Source of the DNA: QHCE01 sp038260095
Lineage (GTDB): Bacteria; Actinomycetota; Actinomycetes; Mycobacteriales; QHCE01
Reading direction: 5' to 3'
NCBI GenBank assembly: GCA_038260095.1
Contig: JBBSOC010000018.1
Coordinates: forward strand, 1-32,963
DNA length: 32,963 nt
How positions within the stretch are numbered: position 1 is the first letter of the stretch; every line of letters begins with the position of its first letter. A program made the position numbers and the translations under genes. Shown piece after piece: positions 32,094-32,963 of this stretch. The notes under the pieces are model-generated. The model saw nothing but the letters and a program-made list of their open reading frames with translations, did no database searches and was not told the origin of the DNA.

Positions 32094-32837
32094 ATGTCAG
32101 ACAGCACTGCAGGCGTGACCATTACCGAGCTCAGCGGGGGCAGGATGCCGCGTAGGCAGCGGCGCGCGCAGCTGTTAGCGGCAGCTCGTGGAGTTTTTGT
32201 TGCGGCGGGTTATCATGCGGCGGCGATGGACGACATCGCCGAACAGGCCGGTATCTCGAAACCTGTTCTCTACCAGCACTTTCCCAGCAAGCTGGAACTG
32301 TACCTAGCGCTACTCGAGGAGCAAGCCGCCGAGCTGGTAGATCGAGTTCGGGGCGCAATGACATCAACGACCGACAACCGGCTCCGAGTTCATAACGCGA
32401 TGGCGGCGTACTTCGACTATGTGGATGCCGACGGTGAGGCATTCCGATTGATCTTCGAGTCCGATTTACGTAATCAACCCGAGGTAGCCAAGCAAGTAGA
32501 GCAGACGGCGCGGACCTGCATGTCCGCCATTGCCGACTTGATCAGCACCGACACTGGCTTTTCTAGGGAACGTGCCGAGCTGTTGGCTATCGGCGTCACC
32601 GGAGCCGCGGAACTGGCTGCTCGGTACTGGCTCTCCAACAACCGCTCCATCCCCAAAGAAGAAGCGGTTGAGCTCCTCGTCGGCTTCGTCTGGCGCGGAA
32701 TCGCGCACTTCCCGATGGATGAAATCCATCGGGAACATAGGCACAGTCCGATGAGCGAGCTCAGCCCAGACGGCAAACGCCGCCTGACCACGCGTCCACC
32801 ATTCGGAGTGAACCCCACCGTATTGAGGGGTATTTAG
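32094..32837 (+). CDS. TetR-family transcriptional regulator
   Basis: A 247-residue protein with an N-terminal TetR DNA-binding domain (about residues 20-70; the recognition part reads AMDDIAEQAGISKPVLYQHFPSKLELYLALL) and an all-helical ligand domain with the actinobacterial segment YFDYVDADGEAFRLIFESDLRNQP. This branch is a widely conserved actinobacterial TetR group of uncharacterised ligand. The ATG at 32094 is used; GAGGA is very close to it, and the ATG at 32145 is an alternative. The last four codons (LRGI) and the stop seem to be supplied by the end of an IS3-family element, so the native C-terminus is probably altered by a few residues. Confidence 0.87.
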   Translation: MSDSTAGVTITELSGGRMPRRQRRAQLLAAARGVFVAAGYHAAAMDDIAEQAGISKPVLYQHFPSKLELYLALLEEQAAELVDRVRGAMTSTTDNRLRVHNAMAAYFDYVDADGEAFRLIFESDLRNQPEVAKQVEQTARTCMSAIADLISTDTGFSRERAELLAIGVTGAAELAARYWLSNNRSIPKEEAVELLVGFVWRGIAHFPMDEIHREHRHSPMSELSPDGKRRLTTRPPFGVNPTVLRGI

Positions 32838-32963
32838 TTTTCCGGACAGGTTATTTTATGTTTTTTCGGTATTCGTTTTCGATGTGTTGTGGTGTTTGGT
32901 AGCCGAGGCGTGAGTGGAGTCGTTGCCGATTGTAGAACACTTCGATGTATTCGGCGATTCCGG
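32824..32963 (-). mobile_element. IS3-family insertion sequence, right end (runs off window)
   Basis: The transposase end at 32851 is followed, in its direction, by 27 bases that read TGAGGGGTATTTAGTTTTCC from 32824 on the plus strand. IS3-family ends start with TG, so 32824 is the likely border; this would need the other end to confirm. The element is inserted at the last codons of the tetR gene. Confidence 0.6.
32851..32963 (-). CDS. IS3-family transposase OrfB, C-terminal part
   Basis: The minus strand encodes 37 residues up to a TAA stop, with the segment YIEVFYNRQRLHSRLGYQTP that is diagnostic for the C-terminus of IS3-family OrfB (DDE) transposases of the IS150/IS3 groups. The DDE catalytic residues and the start lie beyond the right edge of the window, so intactness cannot be judged. 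The reading direction places the rest of the element to the right. Confidence 0.88.
   Translation of the reverse strand, partial: GIAEYIEVFYNRQRLHSRLGYQTPQHIENEYRKNIK

Overview
The window (33 kb, about 58% GC by eye) reads as chromosome of an actinobacterium of the mycobacterial/corynebacterial type. The evidence is a DdlA ending in the GLH tail of mycobacterial enzymes, a gpsA-ddl pair, a B12 acyl-CoA mutase of the IcmA type, a DUF3817 protein, two PlsC acyltransferases and an AdnA-AdnB helicase-nuclease pair, which is the actinobacterial counterpart of RecBCD/AddAB. I do not assign a genus.

Layout. 1-2850 is an accessory segment: a coiled-coil protein of unknown function, a diverged duplicate of the 3' end of ddl, and an AbiEi/AbiEii toxin-antitoxin pair with a 15-bp-arm inverted repeat over its start. 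2826-9083 is a core run on the minus strand: acyltransferase plsC2, DUF3817, icmA-like mutase, plsC, gpsA, ddl (glycerophospholipid and peptidoglycan precursor synthesis). 9164-10328 has a small membrane protein and an AT-rich VapBC-type module with a clear palindromic operator. 10481-15008 is carbohydrate metabolism: a ROK glucokinase diverging from a glycogen-debranching-type enzyme that overlaps a GT4 glycosyltransferase. 15005-18183 has mnmA, an orphan ribbon-helix-helix antitoxin and an M20 dipeptidase. 18236-24840 is adnA-adnB. 24936-30609 holds a DUF2254 membrane protein and a probable surface-glycan group (HP-motif glycosyltransferase, O-antigen-ligase-like membrane protein, Wzz-like protein) around a truncated NYN-domain gene. 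30606-32837 is an SDR oxidoreductase diverging from a MarR regulator, then a TetR regulator whose 3' end abuts an IS3-family element that runs off the right edge.

Points of most interest: (i) the abiE operon lies between a complete ddl and a displaced ddl 3' fragment about 89% identical to it, a footprint of integration or recombination at the ddl stop codon; (ii) paired intergenic palindromes of one family (core arms GACGTTTTC and GAAAACGTC) occur both after the glucokinase and between adnA and adnB, where they supply the adnA stop codon; (iii) several regulators carry well-formed operators (abiE, vapBC, marR/SDR); (iv) the glycan group beside a broken NYN gene may be a later arrival. No convincing wholly new multi-gene system is visible; the candidates nearest to that are the coiled-coil/AbiE segment and the glycan group.
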